Source: Apus apus
Lineage: Eukaryota; Chordata; Aves; Apodiformes; Apodidae
DNA length: 64,000 bases
Direction of reading: 5' to 3'
Assembly: GCF_020740795.1 (NCBI RefSeq)
Contig: NC_067286.1
Span: 3,715,990 to 3,779,989, forward strand
Position 1 is the stretch's first letter, and each line of letters opens with the position of its first letter. A model generated the notes under the pieces. It did no database searches, was not told the DNA's origin, and saw nothing but the letters and a program-made list of their open reading frames with translations. Positions 28,301 to 41,929 of the stretch are shown in pieces. The translations under genes and the position numbers were made by a program.

Positions 28301-31300
28301 TTTCCAGGTGAGGTGTTGGTAGTGAGTGGTTCACCATGAAGTTAACCATTCATGACCTGATCATGAATGAACCAACAAAAAAAGACCTACTAGAGAGAAC
28401 AGTACATGAGACACTCACTGTCACAGCTCTGAAGCAGTTGAACAGCAAGGTACAAGGTGCCAGATCACACAGCTCTTAGTCCAGTGCAGAGGTTTATGAG
28501 CTGGGTTTTGTGGCTGGTGTTTCACAATTGACATAATTGCTTTTCCTCCTCCTCTATAAAAATCTCAGAATCTGTGAAAGTAGACACGATAGTGTAAGAA
28601 ATGTAAGAATTACAGGTGGCTGAGACACTATCTGTTTTTCAACGTTTCTTGCAGGAACATGGAAGCTCAAGCCTGATTAATTTCATTATTTTTTTTGGTC
28701 ATCCTTGAGTTTTTTGAAACAAAGTGACCTTACTGAAGTCAGTGTTACTGAACACATGATCATGTCGAACACTCTGGATGGCATCCCAGAACATTTTATC
28801 TTTTAGTATTGCAAGGAGACTTCTTATTTTCTTCCACTGCAGATAGTATTTGTACTGCAACAGTTTGGGAGTGTTGTATTTGATGGAGCCTGTGTTTACA
28901 CGAGAAAACATCGTTAATTTATTTCCAACAGATATAGCAGTGAGCTCTTTCTGCTGAATGTGTTCTGCTCCCACTTGATGCAGCCACTGGGATGCAGAAG
29001 GCTTGGTTTATACAAGCAGCATATACAGAGCATCTCAAGTGCCAAACGTGCCTGCCAGCCACTGTGCATTCTAGGGCAGTTTTCAGTAACAAGTTAACTT
29101 CCATGCATCTGTGTATGCACTCAGTATATTATCACATGATCTTCTAGAGTGGGTGGATTTAAACTCGTGGTAAAAGAGAGAGGAATCATTTAGTATTCAA
29201 AATTACTGTGTCAGCCTCTTTGCAGTAGAGTGATGGCTGATAGAAGTACAGCCTTGACAGTTGTAGGTCTGAGTCTGAAAACTTGCAAGTGTTCCTGGGG
29301 AGGCAGTTGTTATTGCTGGAGGTTTCTTCAGTATATCTCTACTGTTCTGGTTGCAGGTCAACTCCATTCTCTGTCTGAAGTCCTGAGATTGAATGCTGAG
29401 CTGAGAAAAAACAGTTTGCATACCACCTTGGGATCGTTGAAAGGAAGCACCGTAGTTCTTTGACAGTTGTATTTTATAAATATTGCACTGAGGTCAAATG
29501 TAGGCGAGCACATTGTAAAAATATATGGCAAAGATGTAGAGATTTCCTGGCAATAATTTTAACATGTCCTGTTTTATTAGTTCTCATGTAGTTGTTTCTC
29601 AAGAGGTTGCTTCATTCATGCAGTACTAGTTTACTACAGATACTGAATTAATTAGGCAAAAGTAATGGATGGAAGTTCCTTGCAACTTGCTCTTAGGAAT
29701 TAGTTTTTCTCCAAAATCACATTATAATACTCTAACACTTTGCATACTCCATTTAATCTGCATAAAAAGACTTACTGATGTGGATGGTTATGAGAACGCA
29801 ACAGTAGGTTTTTAGTTTCCCTTTCAGTTCATGTCCAGTGAAACTCAGGGATTAAGCAAAAACATGGTTTGCCCTTCTGGGTTTATTTGAAATACGAATA
29901 AATACTCAGCTTCAGAACAGGAAGAAATATAGTTGGAGTTTTTTCCTTTTTATGATAGGAAAACTGAGTCAGATTATTATTTCTTGCAGAAGGGGTTACT
30001 GTCATCTCAAGTTTTTTGAGGCTGTTCTTGATGTGTCTTTAAGTAGATGATGAACCCTGTACCTGAAATTAAACTGAGGCAGCAAATGAGGCTGTCTCTA
30101 CAGCAGAAGATACTCAGCCCAGTAAGCAGAAGTAACGTTGGGGTTTAGAGTGGGAGGCGTTAGTTCAAGAAGCCAGTTTATCATTGCTGACACTCACTGT
30201 CTCACTTGTGGGACTCCGTGTCTCCCTGTCTTGACATCAGCTCTTATCTTGAGATTGAGTACTCAGGGGAGATGGTCTATTGGTTTTGTGCTCAAACAGG
30301 CTACATCTATACAACAAAATAAGACTCAGGGAGTGAATTCAACCACAGTGCTTCTGACTGTCCAACCACCTGTTAGCAGGTTCTGGGGCAGTTTATTCCT
30401 CCGGTGTGCTGGGGCAACACATGCCAGGGGCGGTTCTGCCTTAGCTCTCTTTGTCCTGCACTGTCCTCTAGCACTACCTCGATGCATTTTGAAACCTCAG
30501 GCACCCCTTGATGCCCTTTATGCCACAGCCTAGGGCATGTAAAGCACACGTTCTGAAATTCCCTGCCATAAAACTTCCTGGCTGCAATGCAGTCATCGCA
30601 TTATTACAGGCACTTAACGGTTAGCAGATGATTCCTGGCCCTGTTTTATTTAGCTGTAGTCAAGGAGACTAGAAAGATTGGGCTGTGATTCATGAGCAGA
30701 GATAAAGCTGGCAGGGTCTGTTTTTTTTCTCATCCCCAGGGAAACAGAAAGCAGCTTTAAGTGAATGGGCAATTTCTGCTCAAGATGGAAGTTCATGGGT
30801 ACTTAAAAAAGCAGCATTGCCTGAGTGCTGGTCACTAGAGCTGGGTACTGAGCCTCAGTTCCTGAGCTGCAGTCAGGGCTTCCACTGTGGCCCTTGGGCA
30901 GAGCAGCTATAGTCACAGTTTTTCCCCAAATCATGGTGTACCGTGGCTGAGGTTCACATAATTTGGGGCAGTTGGCAGCAATTTCTCCAAGCAGCTCATG
31001 AAAAGCTGGGTTTGGAAGAGCTCAAAATAGAAATAAGAGCTTATTCCTTTGTAGCCTGTGCAAATGATGTCAGGAAAATCTCACCTCTGTTTCCTTGCCT
31101 ATTGTTGGCGTGCTGTCCTTCCAGCCACTGCTTGGGAATTCCTGGCAATAAGGACTTTGCATGTTATGACTGAACTTGGCAGAGGCTCCCCAAATCCTGA
31201 CTTCCCAATACAGCAAATTGTCCCTGTCTCTGCTCTGTCAGACTCTGAAATGAGAGAGTTAGACCTGCTGTTTGTCCTTGTATGACATAATTTTTGATAA

Positions 31301-34009
31301 CTCTGGGAAAATAGAAGATATTCTGGTCATTTCATAGTCTATTGTTTTGAGGGAATGAAAGTCTCTTCCGCCCTTTCCTTCCTTCCTTCTCTGAGTTAGG
31401 TAAAGCATAAAGCAAACTGCTTAAGGTGAAAACAGATCCTTAGAAGGGAAAACGTCCTTGCTCCTGGGAGAAGTTTGAGGAGACCCTGGGATGGAGCTTA
31501 GTTAGTAAGCCTGATTTGGTAGCTGTAGGCTGCCTGACTTGTCAGAAGGCTGCTGGTGGCCGTTCATCATGTCAAGGTTAATGCTTTTGATCTTCAGAGG
31601 CCTGATGCTTTTCCCTCTTGTGTTTTAAGAAAACGAAAGCAAGCGCTGCCCGTCGGCACCGTGACTGCTTGGATGAGTCAGAGGATTTGCTGCTTAACTG
31701 ACAAACCCAGTGCATGCTTCTCAGATGGTTTCAGTTCAGTTTCTGTTTGAATAGCCTTCCTGAATAATTATTTACTTTTGAATTACAGGAACATGCTTTA
31801 GCATCCAAAAGAGCAATAGAGAGAGGCAGAGTTGCTGGGAATTAACCAAGCATGTGCAGTCAATTACATATGTTTTGTTTCTTCCTAGTAATATTTTTTA
31901 ATTGTGGTAGTGCTTAGGAAATTTAATGGTTTTGAGATGTACCAGGTTTGGAAACTCTGGAAACTGGATTGAAACATGCAGCACAGAGAGAGCAGCAGCA
32001 ACGTTCTCTTCATATTCATTGACCTCACTGTAGAGCAAAGCACTTCAAATTGGCGGCTTGTCACACTTCAGCAACAGGAGGATTATAGACCAGCTTCCTT
32101 GTATGGCTGAACCCTGCAAGTTCCTTCAGACCACTGAAATTCTAGTGTGGGGTTGCCTTGGAAATAGGAGGTAGTGAATCATGTGTAGAAAGTGCAGAAA
32201 AGAAGAAAATGCCTTGCATGATTGAAAGAAGCAGTCATATCAATCAAAATTAAGGGAAGAAATTAAGCTTGCATTGTGCTTTTTTTATTTTTAGTGTCAA
32301 TTTTGCCTAGTAACAACTGAGAGTGGGTGAGATGAAATCCTGTGTGTGCCTGGGCTGTTGCAGTTTTTCTGTCTTGATAAACCTGTCTGTCTTTCTGTCT
32401 TAATAAATTCTCCACAAGTAAACCATGTATTTTTAAATAGGGCTGCCCAGACCTGTAGGCTGAGCCATCAAACTCTGTGATTCCCTTCTAAGTAGACCTG
32501 AAGATCTTACCCTACTCATGCACACCTAAAAACACTAAGGTCCAAAGAGGTGGCCTAGTAATGGTGTTTAGATTGTTCTGCAAAGCTTAGATTATTTTTT
32601 TTAATCCATGTCTCATGCAGCTCTCCATTTGTGTCTTTGTAGAAGTGGATAGCAGCACAGCTAGAAATGATAGGCAGGCTTCCAACTCTGCCCAGTAAAG
32701 ACCAGTGAAGAGAATATGTGGTCTGAGAATAAGTAAAATATTTCGTTTGGCTTTAATAATCTGCATTTCTAAATGGTGATATTATAAAATGGAAAGAATG
32801 ATGATAAATGTCATCTGTGCATGAATGCACAAGGATGTTGTTTGCTTTTGATCTGTTGTTTTCCTAGCAAAACTGACAGCTGGCTGAGAATTGCTGGATG
32901 TGCTGCATTGCCACTCCTCGTTTGTTTCATCTGGAACATACACACTTGTTTATGGAGAAACATGTTTCTTCAAACACAGTGGACATCAGTGCTTCTTCTC
33001 CACAGAGGGATAGTTCATTGTGTTATCCCAAAGGCTATAAATACGCTACTGTCCACAGCGTGTTTGCTTAAGCCTTGATTTAGTTGCTGGTGAGCAAGTC
33101 GGTCATCCATAGGATGTCCACATAAGATGCTGGATAACTGAAGGAGTAAGCCAGTGGGCCATATTTGGAAGTTGGAAAAGAAATTAAGTTGTGATAATCG
33201 TAATCCATTGGCTCAAGTTTGGGCTCAGCTCCCTTTGGTGCATCCACTGAGGACAAAAGTAGCACTCCTGTTAGCCTGTCATCACACTTAGCTGCTAGTA
33301 CATTGCTTCAGATACCCCTCTGTATTTTAACGTGCAGGTAAGGTTATGGAGCTCAGTGGATATAGTGAAGATGTTGGTCCTGAACTTAGAAAACTCTCTT
33401 GGTATTTTTTCCTGGCTCAGACACAAACCTCAGTAACTTTTGGAGGGTGTGGGGCAGTATCCACTCTCTCTTCTACTCTCTATTTAAAATTAATAGCTCC
33501 ATGCTATTGGCTGAATATAGCTCAGTTTTTATCACCCCACAATCCCAGAATGTCTTTGGGTATTGTCAGCCACAAACACAGGAAATAATCCCTCATTAGG
33601 CTGAATTATCTGGACCCAGCACAGGGCAGCTAGGCCAGCACTCAAATAGCATTGTATTGACTATGGCTTCCTGTTTAGAACGGGAAAGTGGAGGCACCTA
33701 AGATGAAACCACAGCAGCAGATCCAAATTTCCTCACAACGTGTGTAAGGAGCCAAAGTGAATCTCCCAATCCAACAAAAATAAAACCAGCTTTTGGCTCC
33801 TGGCAAGGGCTGCTCTTAAGAAAGGTGTCCAGTGAGTTCCTCTTTACATGGCACGTAACACTTCCATTCTATTTGAGTTGTTGGGAGGGGAAAATTCTAG
33901 GCTTAAAGATTTCTTCCCTTTTTACTGAACAGCACAGGCTGAACATTTAGTGTTCAGTAAAATCCATTAAGAACATTTGCCAAGGAGCAATTAAACCAAG
34001 ATCAGGCTG
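19311..34009. other. non-coding stretch
   Basis: About 14.7 kb without a supportable gene. It holds a 2-copy tandem repeat at 22700-22732, a candidate 43-nt exon-like segment at 22762-22804 (acceptor TTTTTCAG, donor CCAG|GTGAGT), a moderately GC-rich patch around 22780-23180, and a small 13-base tandem duplication at 28152-28176. A 131-codon plus frame at 30138-30533 has no recognisable product. Confidence 0.55.
22700..22732 (+). repeat. two-copy tandem repeat, period 17
   Basis: The 16-base unit TGCAGAGTTCATACTA occurs at 22700-22715 and identically at 22717-22732, with one base between. It looks like a recent small duplication. Confidence 0.9.
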
Positions 34010-34235
34010 TTTTGATGAAGCTGTGGTGTAGCAGGTTGTGCCGGGAGCGGATGCCGAGGCCTGCCCTTGTCGGCTTCGCGTGGCGCTGGAGCCTGCACCC
34101 CGAGCCCTGGGGCAGCAACAGGAGGTCATCTTCATGCCAGGGGCCATCTCTGAGGAGGTGAAGATCCGGCAGAGTCAAGGCTGACAGGTAGGGTTTAGCA
34201 CATCTGAGGGACACAGCTTTTCCTGGAGGTAACAT
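34010..34235. other. GC- and CpG-rich islet, possible decayed coding sequence
   Basis: In an AT-rich surrounding, about 34030-34190 is abruptly GC-rich with several CpGs. More than one frame is open across it. In the plus frame from 34034 the codon choice looks coding-like (many G/C third positions) for 50 codons, ending at TGA 34184-34186, just before a donor-like ACAG|GTAGGG. The minus strand carries 66- and 77-codon frames. I do not recognise a product in any frame. It could be a processed-pseudogene remnant, a lncRNA exon or a small CpG island. Confidence 0.3.
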
Positions 34236-35815
34236 GCTTCATGTGATGCCGTGTATTACTTCCCCCGTCACTACCACTGCGGACTTTGCTTTTGGCGCCC
34301 TTCACTTAGTAGCACAACATTTCCACCAAACAAATCAAGCAGGGAGCATCATGTTTAGTGGTGGTTGATCCTGGGCAGCAGTAACAAGGTCTAGATTATT
34401 CCAAGAGGTGCACTCCAGTCTGGAGAACTGGAATGAAAAATTCAAATAGTTTCTTGAAGAACGAGCAGCCCTGGAGCAACATGCTCAGTCTCGTGCAGTT
34501 CGCTCTGTGGGATGTGCTGTGATGCAGGTAACTATAATTTCTGAAGAATTTCTCAATTCTCTGAAAGAGGGCTAGTTTTCAAATTGTCATTAAACCCCCA
34601 GGGCAATACTGGCTGTACCTGGCAGAGGGCAGCCCCAGCCTCTCCTCACAGAGACCCCCACAGCCCCTGCTGCCAGTACCTTGCCAGGGACACCCTCTTC
34701 AAATTGTGTACAAAATCCTGCCCCAGTTTCCTTCCCCTTTATCCTTCTGTTTCATTTATTTAGAGTCTGATGGTTTGAGTCAGGATCGTTTGGGGATGGA
34801 TGCTGTCTGCTGTGCTCTGAGCAAAGCCTACATGTACTTCAGCAATGGTTGTGTTGAGGAGAGTGAACTTGGGGTCTGGCTGAATTTGACGTTGATTCAT
34901 CCAGGCCTCGCTGTCTGTGGGGCTTGTGGGGTTTTATGGACACGTTCTGGTTTCGGCTCTTTTCATGTGAGACATTTCGCATGAAATCTCACCATTTGAA
35001 ACCTAGCTCTTCCCCCCTTTAAAGCATATCCTTTCAGTCATGTATGAACTTGATAGGAAAAGAGAAATCTAAGAGCTTCTAGGTGGTTGAATCCCACCCC
35101 CTGGGAGAAGCCTGTTAGGGCTCTGCTCCCTTTTCTGACCAAGAAGAATTCCTCAATTTCAGGCACTTAACCTGTGCTGCTTTAACTTCTAGAGTATGTT
35201 GGGAAGAGAACAATGGGATTTCTGAGCAGGCCCCAAAGCACAGGGGTAGCTGCAGGGGTCAGGAACCAGGATGGGTCTCTTAGGTTAGACTTTGACAGGC
35301 AGGCAAGAGACACTGTAACTCTCACTCTCCCATTCTGTCATTTAAGTATGGTGCAGTAAGTATGCCCTTTAAGTGTTGGTCTGTGTATAAAAAATACTCT
35401 GTACAGCTGTGCACTAGAAAAAGTATTCCACATGATCCATTTATCAAGACTATACACATTTTTTTTCTTAAAGTCTCTGTGAAGTCACCATCTCCCGAAC
35501 TCCCTGTAGTAACCAGAGGAGAGAAAAATATATTCCTTACTGATGCTAAACATAAGCCCTGTGTATTAGCAAAGTTATCATGTTTAGGCATCTAATCCCA
35601 TACATATCCATAGATATCACTGGTATTCAAGCAATCTGTTTTTATTTTCTTGGCTCTTACATTATTTATATGCTGCAGAGGTCTTCTGGACAAAAAAAAA
35701 ATCGATATGGCTTGATAGCAGCACACTTGGGATAAATCACCATGGTTTTGTTTAATATAAATTACTTCTATTTTAAAACCCAGGATCGTCCACATGTTTT
35801 TGTGTTGTGGCTTAC
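34236..35815. other. non-coding stretch
   Basis: No gene, RNA or clear repeat recognised. Small frames at 34706-34984 (+) and 35322-35591 (-) have no recognisable product. Confidence 0.55.
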
Positions 35816-36060
35816 TTCAAATTTATCCATCCTCCAGATCTTTGTGATCCCCCTTAAGGTACTTACACAGTGCAAGAAGATCCCCCCTGTTGCCTTCTCA
35901 TCTTCAAATATGTACACTTAAGCATCTCATCCTGTCATCTTAGCAAAGTCCCCCACTACTTTTGGCCAGACTCTTTTATGGATTTTCTCTAAAATGAGTA
36001 TGTTGCTTATGAAGATAAGATGTGCCCAACTCCAGCTTATGCCCCAAAATGGCTATTTAT
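35816..36060 (-). mobile_element. diverged CR1 LINE fragment
   Basis: The plus strand carries the reverse complement of a CR1 internal/3' segment in diverged form: 'ttaaggtacttacacagtgc', 'agatcccccctg..gccttctcatcttca', then 'gactcttttatggattttctc' where CR1 typically has 'ctggactctctccag', then 'tgcccaactcc' where CR1 has 'gcccagaactgg'. The order of blocks matches the family, but identity is low, so the copy is old. Confidence 0.62.
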
Positions 36061-38787
36061 AATGGCACAGTCATTACTCTTTTTTTAACTTTCAGAAATC
36101 CTTCTTCCCTAAATTGTAGAAACACTGCTCTTTCCCTGGAAGGGGTGGGCTCCAAGCCTGGCTCTGAGGAGCAGGACAGGGGGAAGCTTTGCTGGCGTGG
36201 CAGCAAGAAGGAAGGAGAAGTCTTGCAAAAAGTGGTGGCAGTGGTTCTGTCATGTCAATGACAGCAATGGACCCATACAGCAGCTTCTTCAACATGGGGT
36301 GCAAGATCAGCTCCTTTTTCAGCAGAGGCTGAGTTATGGTATAGAAGACAACTGCTGAGAGTAATGTAAATGTCTGGCTAGTTCCAAAATACATGGTTTG
36401 CAGTGAGGGTGTTGGAGGAAAGACACCCTTTTTGCAAAACTCGAGCAATAAGGGCTTCTCATGCTGTTTCTTTCAGCTTGGGTGCAAAAAATTACCAGTA
36501 TTGAAACATTTCCATACAGTATTTGCAGCCCAATGTTTGAATCACTTCACTATTCATGTCTGCCAGGAAGTGAAACTGGGAAACCTGTTTCCTTTGAGCA
36601 AGTCTGGGTAAAATGCCTTGAGAAATAAATGGACAAAAGGTGATGGAGTCTGGAAACGTGTAATTGATATTATTGCAGGCCAGAAAAGAAATGTCAACCC
36701 AGCCTCATGCCATTGGTTAATGACAGCATGACATGAGGATCAGAGATTTATCTGCGGATTAAACACTAAGAGCAAAGGGACTGGAGGTAGGAACAGACAA
36801 ACCTGAGTGGTCTGGTGTGGAACCATGGGGGTTGACCTGAGTGTATGAAGGGAAAATCTGCATATATTTATAATTTGGGCCATTTTCAGTCCTTTCAGTG
36901 CTGTGAGACTATTCCTCAGCATAACACTTAGTTTAAAAGTATTTTTTTTAGAAAAAAAGTGGTTGTATTTCAGAGTTTTTTTTGTCCTTTGGTTCTTGAG
37001 CCTTCCTTAAAATATCTTTTGCCTTTGAGGAAGAGAAGAATTCATCCTGTACAATGTCCTTTGATACCTCTTGTGCTGATCCTGCACTTACCTGATGTTA
37101 TAGCTAGATGTCAGCCTCAGATGTGAATCCGGGGCTTGTCAGTCAAAGAGATTTATTTTTGCTCCTCATCTCTCAGTGCCATAGACTACTGAGATAGCAT
37201 GGCAGCTGTGACTTGCCTTCTTCCCAAAAGCCTGGCCTAGGGCTTTACTTATTAAAAAGAACAGAGCTCTTGGTAAGAATTTACTTTTAACAGACTGGGG
37301 GGAGTATCTGTGCTGATAGTAACATCTGGCTTTCTGTTGACTTTTCCTTGGAGTTTGCTGGACTTCCTACTTTGCAGGTAATGCCCCTTGCCCATAAGCA
37401 TCTCTCATAACCCTTTCTTCCAATGCTAGGTAGCCTTGATGGATGCCAGAAGCTTCAGTGCCAGCTCTGCATAGGCTGACATGGCGAGACACAGACAGTA
37501 TGGACAGTTTCAGACCTGGGACAATGACAGCAACGAGTGTACTGGAAACTGGGTGATTCAGCTATTCCAGTAACCCGTCACAGTGACCTGACTCTTAAAA
37601 CAGCAGGTCACATTCCAGTGGATTTGAGGACGTACCAGCTCATGGAGGGTTGTGACTCATGGGGTGACTTATGCTGGGAGCAGCAGCAGGTCATGACTGC
37701 AGGAGTCACTTGCAGTCCACTGGGGTGGAGGGGCAGAAGCTGGAGCACTGCAGCTCAGAGCAGGCTGTTTCAGTTTGGAGCAGCACTGATCTTTGCTTTG
37801 CCTGTACGTGACTTGCTGTGAAATCCAGTAACTCAAGGCCTGTTTTATGGGAAGCTGGAGTCAAATGTGTGTTAGGGATGGGGCACAGAGCAGGTCTTAA
37901 GAGATTTTGTCAGTCTTTCTAGTGTGTCAGCCCTGCCTCTGAGTCAGCATCATGAGATGGGAAGACATGCAGTAAATGATTGTATATCCATTATTAAAAG
38001 CAAGCAGGCAAGCAAAAAAGCCTTTGTCTTTCTGTGCTAGGCTCCAGAAATGACTGTTTCATGTCTGTGTTGCTGGGAGCTCACTGAGTTGCTAGTCATT
38101 TAAATGCTGTAGGTACCTGAGGGCTTACAAGGCTCTGGTCCCTGTCTCTAACAGAGTTCAATTTATCTGATTAATCTTTTAGCCCAATCTTCTCTTTCCA
38201 GAAAGGGCAGAAATTGAGATAATTTTCTGCTGCAAGTCACTGTGTTTCTTCCCTCACTTCAGTAGGCTTGAAGGAAAGCAATTAGCTCCTCAGTGCCTAG
38301 ATTTGCAGGGTAGATATGACGATATACCCTACAATTAATATATTAGAAAGAAAATATCTGGAAGGAAGGGTTCTCAAATTTAACAGAACTCATTGCTAAG
38401 CCGGGTTGAAGCTCCGTAGCTGCCTTTTCCCTTCCTCTGAATTAGCTGAGTCTCAGTGCCATCCTCCAAATTGTAAGCAAATAAAATACAAATCCCAACA
38501 TGGGAGCTGGAAATGTTAGCTCCTAGTTTGCCCATGACACTGCCCGTGCCTGTTGTTGCACTGTTGCTTCTCTCGTTGCTGTTAGTTTTAGCTGCTTGTC
38601 TGATCACAAATTATTTCCATTCCTGCTTTTGTTGCCTGCCAAACTCAGGGCAAGGAAAAGCAGCAGGTGTAAACATGGAGCCATCAGCAGAACAAACTCA
38701 TGGACCATATTTATGTGCTTAAGTGACTTGCTGTAGGAAAAGAAATGTTTTTTTATTATTATTTTTGTTTAAGCAGGGATGCTTTTC

Positions 38788-38802
38788 TTTTTTTTTTTTT
38801 TT
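38788..38802. repeat. T homopolymer (15)
   Basis: Uninterrupted run of fifteen T, with a further short T-run just upstream. Other homopolymers of similar length in this window are at 45634-45647 (A), 48430-48444 (T) and 55810-55828 (T). Confidence 0.9.
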
Positions 38803-38888
38803 CATTGCCTTTTACATGAAAGACAGTAGCACTCCTGGCAGGCAAAGATTTGAGCTCTATGGCTTGATTACCAATATCCTAAAATAAT

Positions 38889-38935
38889 TTATGTTGGAAG
38901 GGACATTTGGAGGCCATCTGGGAGTGAGAGTGTGC
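38889..38935 (-). mobile_element. possible CR1 remnant
   Basis: 'tatgttggaagggacatttgg' followed by 'aggccatctggg' resembles the reverse complement of a CR1 3' end ('gttggaagggacctctggagatcatctag'). No terminal octamers are visible, so this is only a tentative call. Confidence 0.35.
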
Positions 38936-41929
38936 TGTGGAGTGCCAGGGCCATCCCTTGGAAGGGTACAGCCTTCCACCCTTGCTCTGCACAGGTGGCT
39001 GGGACATGGGCATGCAGTGTGGGCATGGCATTGCTACCTCCTTCCCTTTCACTGTGACCTTGGGCTACGTGGTGCTGCTCAAGGGTGGGAGTACCTGGAC
39101 CTCTCTAGTCACCATAATTTAGGAATCTCAGCACAGGTCAGCCCTTTCATAGCAGGTACGAAGAGTGTAAGTCTTGTGTCACTCCAGGATTTAGTACTTG
39201 CTGTATTGCATGAAGGACATCTCTGAGAAGGAAAAATGTTGCAGATAGTGCATCATCCTGGCAAAGTGTTTATAGAGACTGAGCTAAAAATACCAATGGA
39301 AGTACAAAGGTCTTGATTTAGGTTTTCTGTACCTCCTCATTGAAATCTGGGAGTTACTCCCCAAGGATTTTCTCTTGTTACCTGTATTTTGAAATACTTT
39401 ATTCCAGGTAGAAATAAATTATCCCTAGGGCTGTGAGAGAAGCTGCCATGCCGACCCTTTCTGTTTTTCTTTAAGAAGTAAGTTGACCATACTTTGCCCA
39501 TCAGTATCTTTATGACTAATAATCACATTTTGCAGTGTCCTTGTGCATCTTTTGCATCTTGTAGCAGCTGCTTTATAGTTGGCACCAGTTTTATATCTTC
39601 ATTCATGCCTGAGGGGCAACTATACATAGTACAAATAAAAATAACTACTGAGTTATCTGGCAAATAACCCTATCAAATATCCAAATCCAGAGTAATGTAA
39701 GAAATAATTACTTCTCTCCCACTCAATGGCTTATTATGGGAAGTTACGAATGCAGACATTCTTAGAGTATACTTAGGATTGTTAATAACATCTAACAGGG
39801 CAAGAGTTAACACTGGCAAGTGACTACACTTATTTTTCAGTGGCAATGCTTCAACCATCTAGCTTTGTGTTAATGTGGCTACTGATTAACTTTTGCTGCA
39901 GTGGCATAGAGTTAAGCTAGGACAGCAGACAAGCATGGGTTCACAAATACTGGAGGGGTGCTTGGCTGTATGTCTGATGGCCCAAGCGAAGTCAGGTGGG
40001 GATGAGGGCAGCCCTTGGGGAACAGGAGTGGATGGGAAATGCACACAAGTAGGAGGTTTGGCAATGTCACTGTTGCTTCTCTGTCACTGGGGAGCTGAAA
40101 ATCTGGGCAGAGTGTGAGGGGGTGTATTGACAGGGTAAGCTAATTGCTGTCACAACAGTTGCCTCTAATCTTATTTTCATGTATTTATAGCATGTAAGAT
40201 AACATTTTCCCTCAAGTGAGTCCTCTCACAGGCCCCCTTGGCACAAAGGGACCATTTCCTATCAGCATCTTGTGAAGCAATACTCTGATTACTGAAAGGG
40301 GATCATTATTGCAGCCTTGCCGGGTTTTGCTGAGTACATCTTCAGGTTGAATTCAAGAGCTCTAATGGCCTTGATTACAGACTAGTAACGAGCTTTGGTG
40401 CCATGCTTAAACCCTGAGTGGGAAGAATAGCAAGCAAAGAGGGAGCTGAAATATGGGACCATTGGGACAGTTTCCAAGCTTCGACTTGTGATCTTTCTTT
40501 GTGCTCCCAGGCTTTATTCTGCCCATGACTCAATTACTTATTTTACACAAGTATGAAAGATGGCTCTAATGTGGCTGTTTCTTTGTTTCTGAGGACTGTT
40601 TTCAGCCAATGTCCCTAGCAATTGAATCTGCTTCCACATTGTTATATTCAGAGATGCCTTTTATTTGCTGTAATTATCTGCTCCTAGCATAGCTCTGCCA
40701 CACAAAGGTGGGTGCATGTGCCTGCAGACACACAGATTTGAAACTGCTGCCCTTTGTGCTTTGACTCTAGGTGGTAATGTGTCAGAAGGAGGGCAGGATG
40801 AACATTTTCTGTTTGTTTTTTTTCTTTATCAAGGGAACAGAACTAAGTTTTTGAAGCTGGAAAGAATATTGGAGTTCCCTCAGCCTCCTGTTTATGGGGC
40901 AGGGAACTCAAAATACAAAGAGGAAAAGGAAAGACAAACAGTACCTTCCTTTATTTCTTCCTTCCCTCAACAATATCATCTGCATAACCTCCTCCACTTT
41001 TCATCTGATTTGTTTGGGACTCAGTAGTGCTGTAAACATGAAATCAAAACAGATATTTACATCTGAAGAGGAAGCTGTTGTTTTAGATTGCTTTATATAT
41101 ATATATATTTCTAGATATAATCTATTATTATACTTTTTAAATTTATTTCTACTCTTCATTAACTTGCTTATACATACTAGAATTTTTTTCCAATGCTTTT
41201 GGTTTTTTCCATTTGTCAGTCTTTGGCTCTCTATCTCCACTTCCACCTGCTCTCCTGTTGTTATTTATACAGGTTTGGTAATAATGATGACTGTTTCTTT
41301 TAACTGCTGCTGCATCCATGTGTAAAAGTCCCTAGATACATCAAAGAACCTTTGTTTGCAGACTAACCTAGAGAACTGATGTCAGCTCTACCCTTCAGGA
41401 ACCACAAAATCAACTGCAGCACTCTGGATTTTTTTGTCTTGCTAAGGAGCCCTAATCTTGACCAATTTAAATTTTTGTTTGTTTCTTAATCCAAGGTGAG
41501 GCTGGTGAAAGATGCTGCATTTAATACCTTCTGTTCTTTGCTAGGAGAGTAACTACCACCTTTGCTCTGGAGTACCAGCTCTCTCTCTTCCTTTGGTTTT
41601 GCCCACATATCAGTAAAGGCATCTCCACATCCTCTTTAAAGTGGAGGATCCTGGCTTTAGGTATGTCACACAAATGCAGATCAGCACTAACTACAGCAGT
41701 AGAGATGACTTCCATGTTTCAATGAAATCTCTCTCTGGTAACATCTCAATATCTGAGAGCTTCCTCTTAGCATAGCTGTTACATTTCCTTGGACAGTGTG
41801 AAGACATTTTTATCTGGTTTTACAGGTCATAAAAAGAAAATTAAGGAATACACTTCCAAAGCAGCAACTAGTTTTGGTTGTTTCTATTTTGGGAAGCCCA
41901 ATTTGAGGTGTTTGCCAAGCTGTCAGGCC

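Noticed and set aside
30138..30533. 131-codon plus frame
   Set aside because: No start context, domain or neighbouring exon signal. Likely chance.
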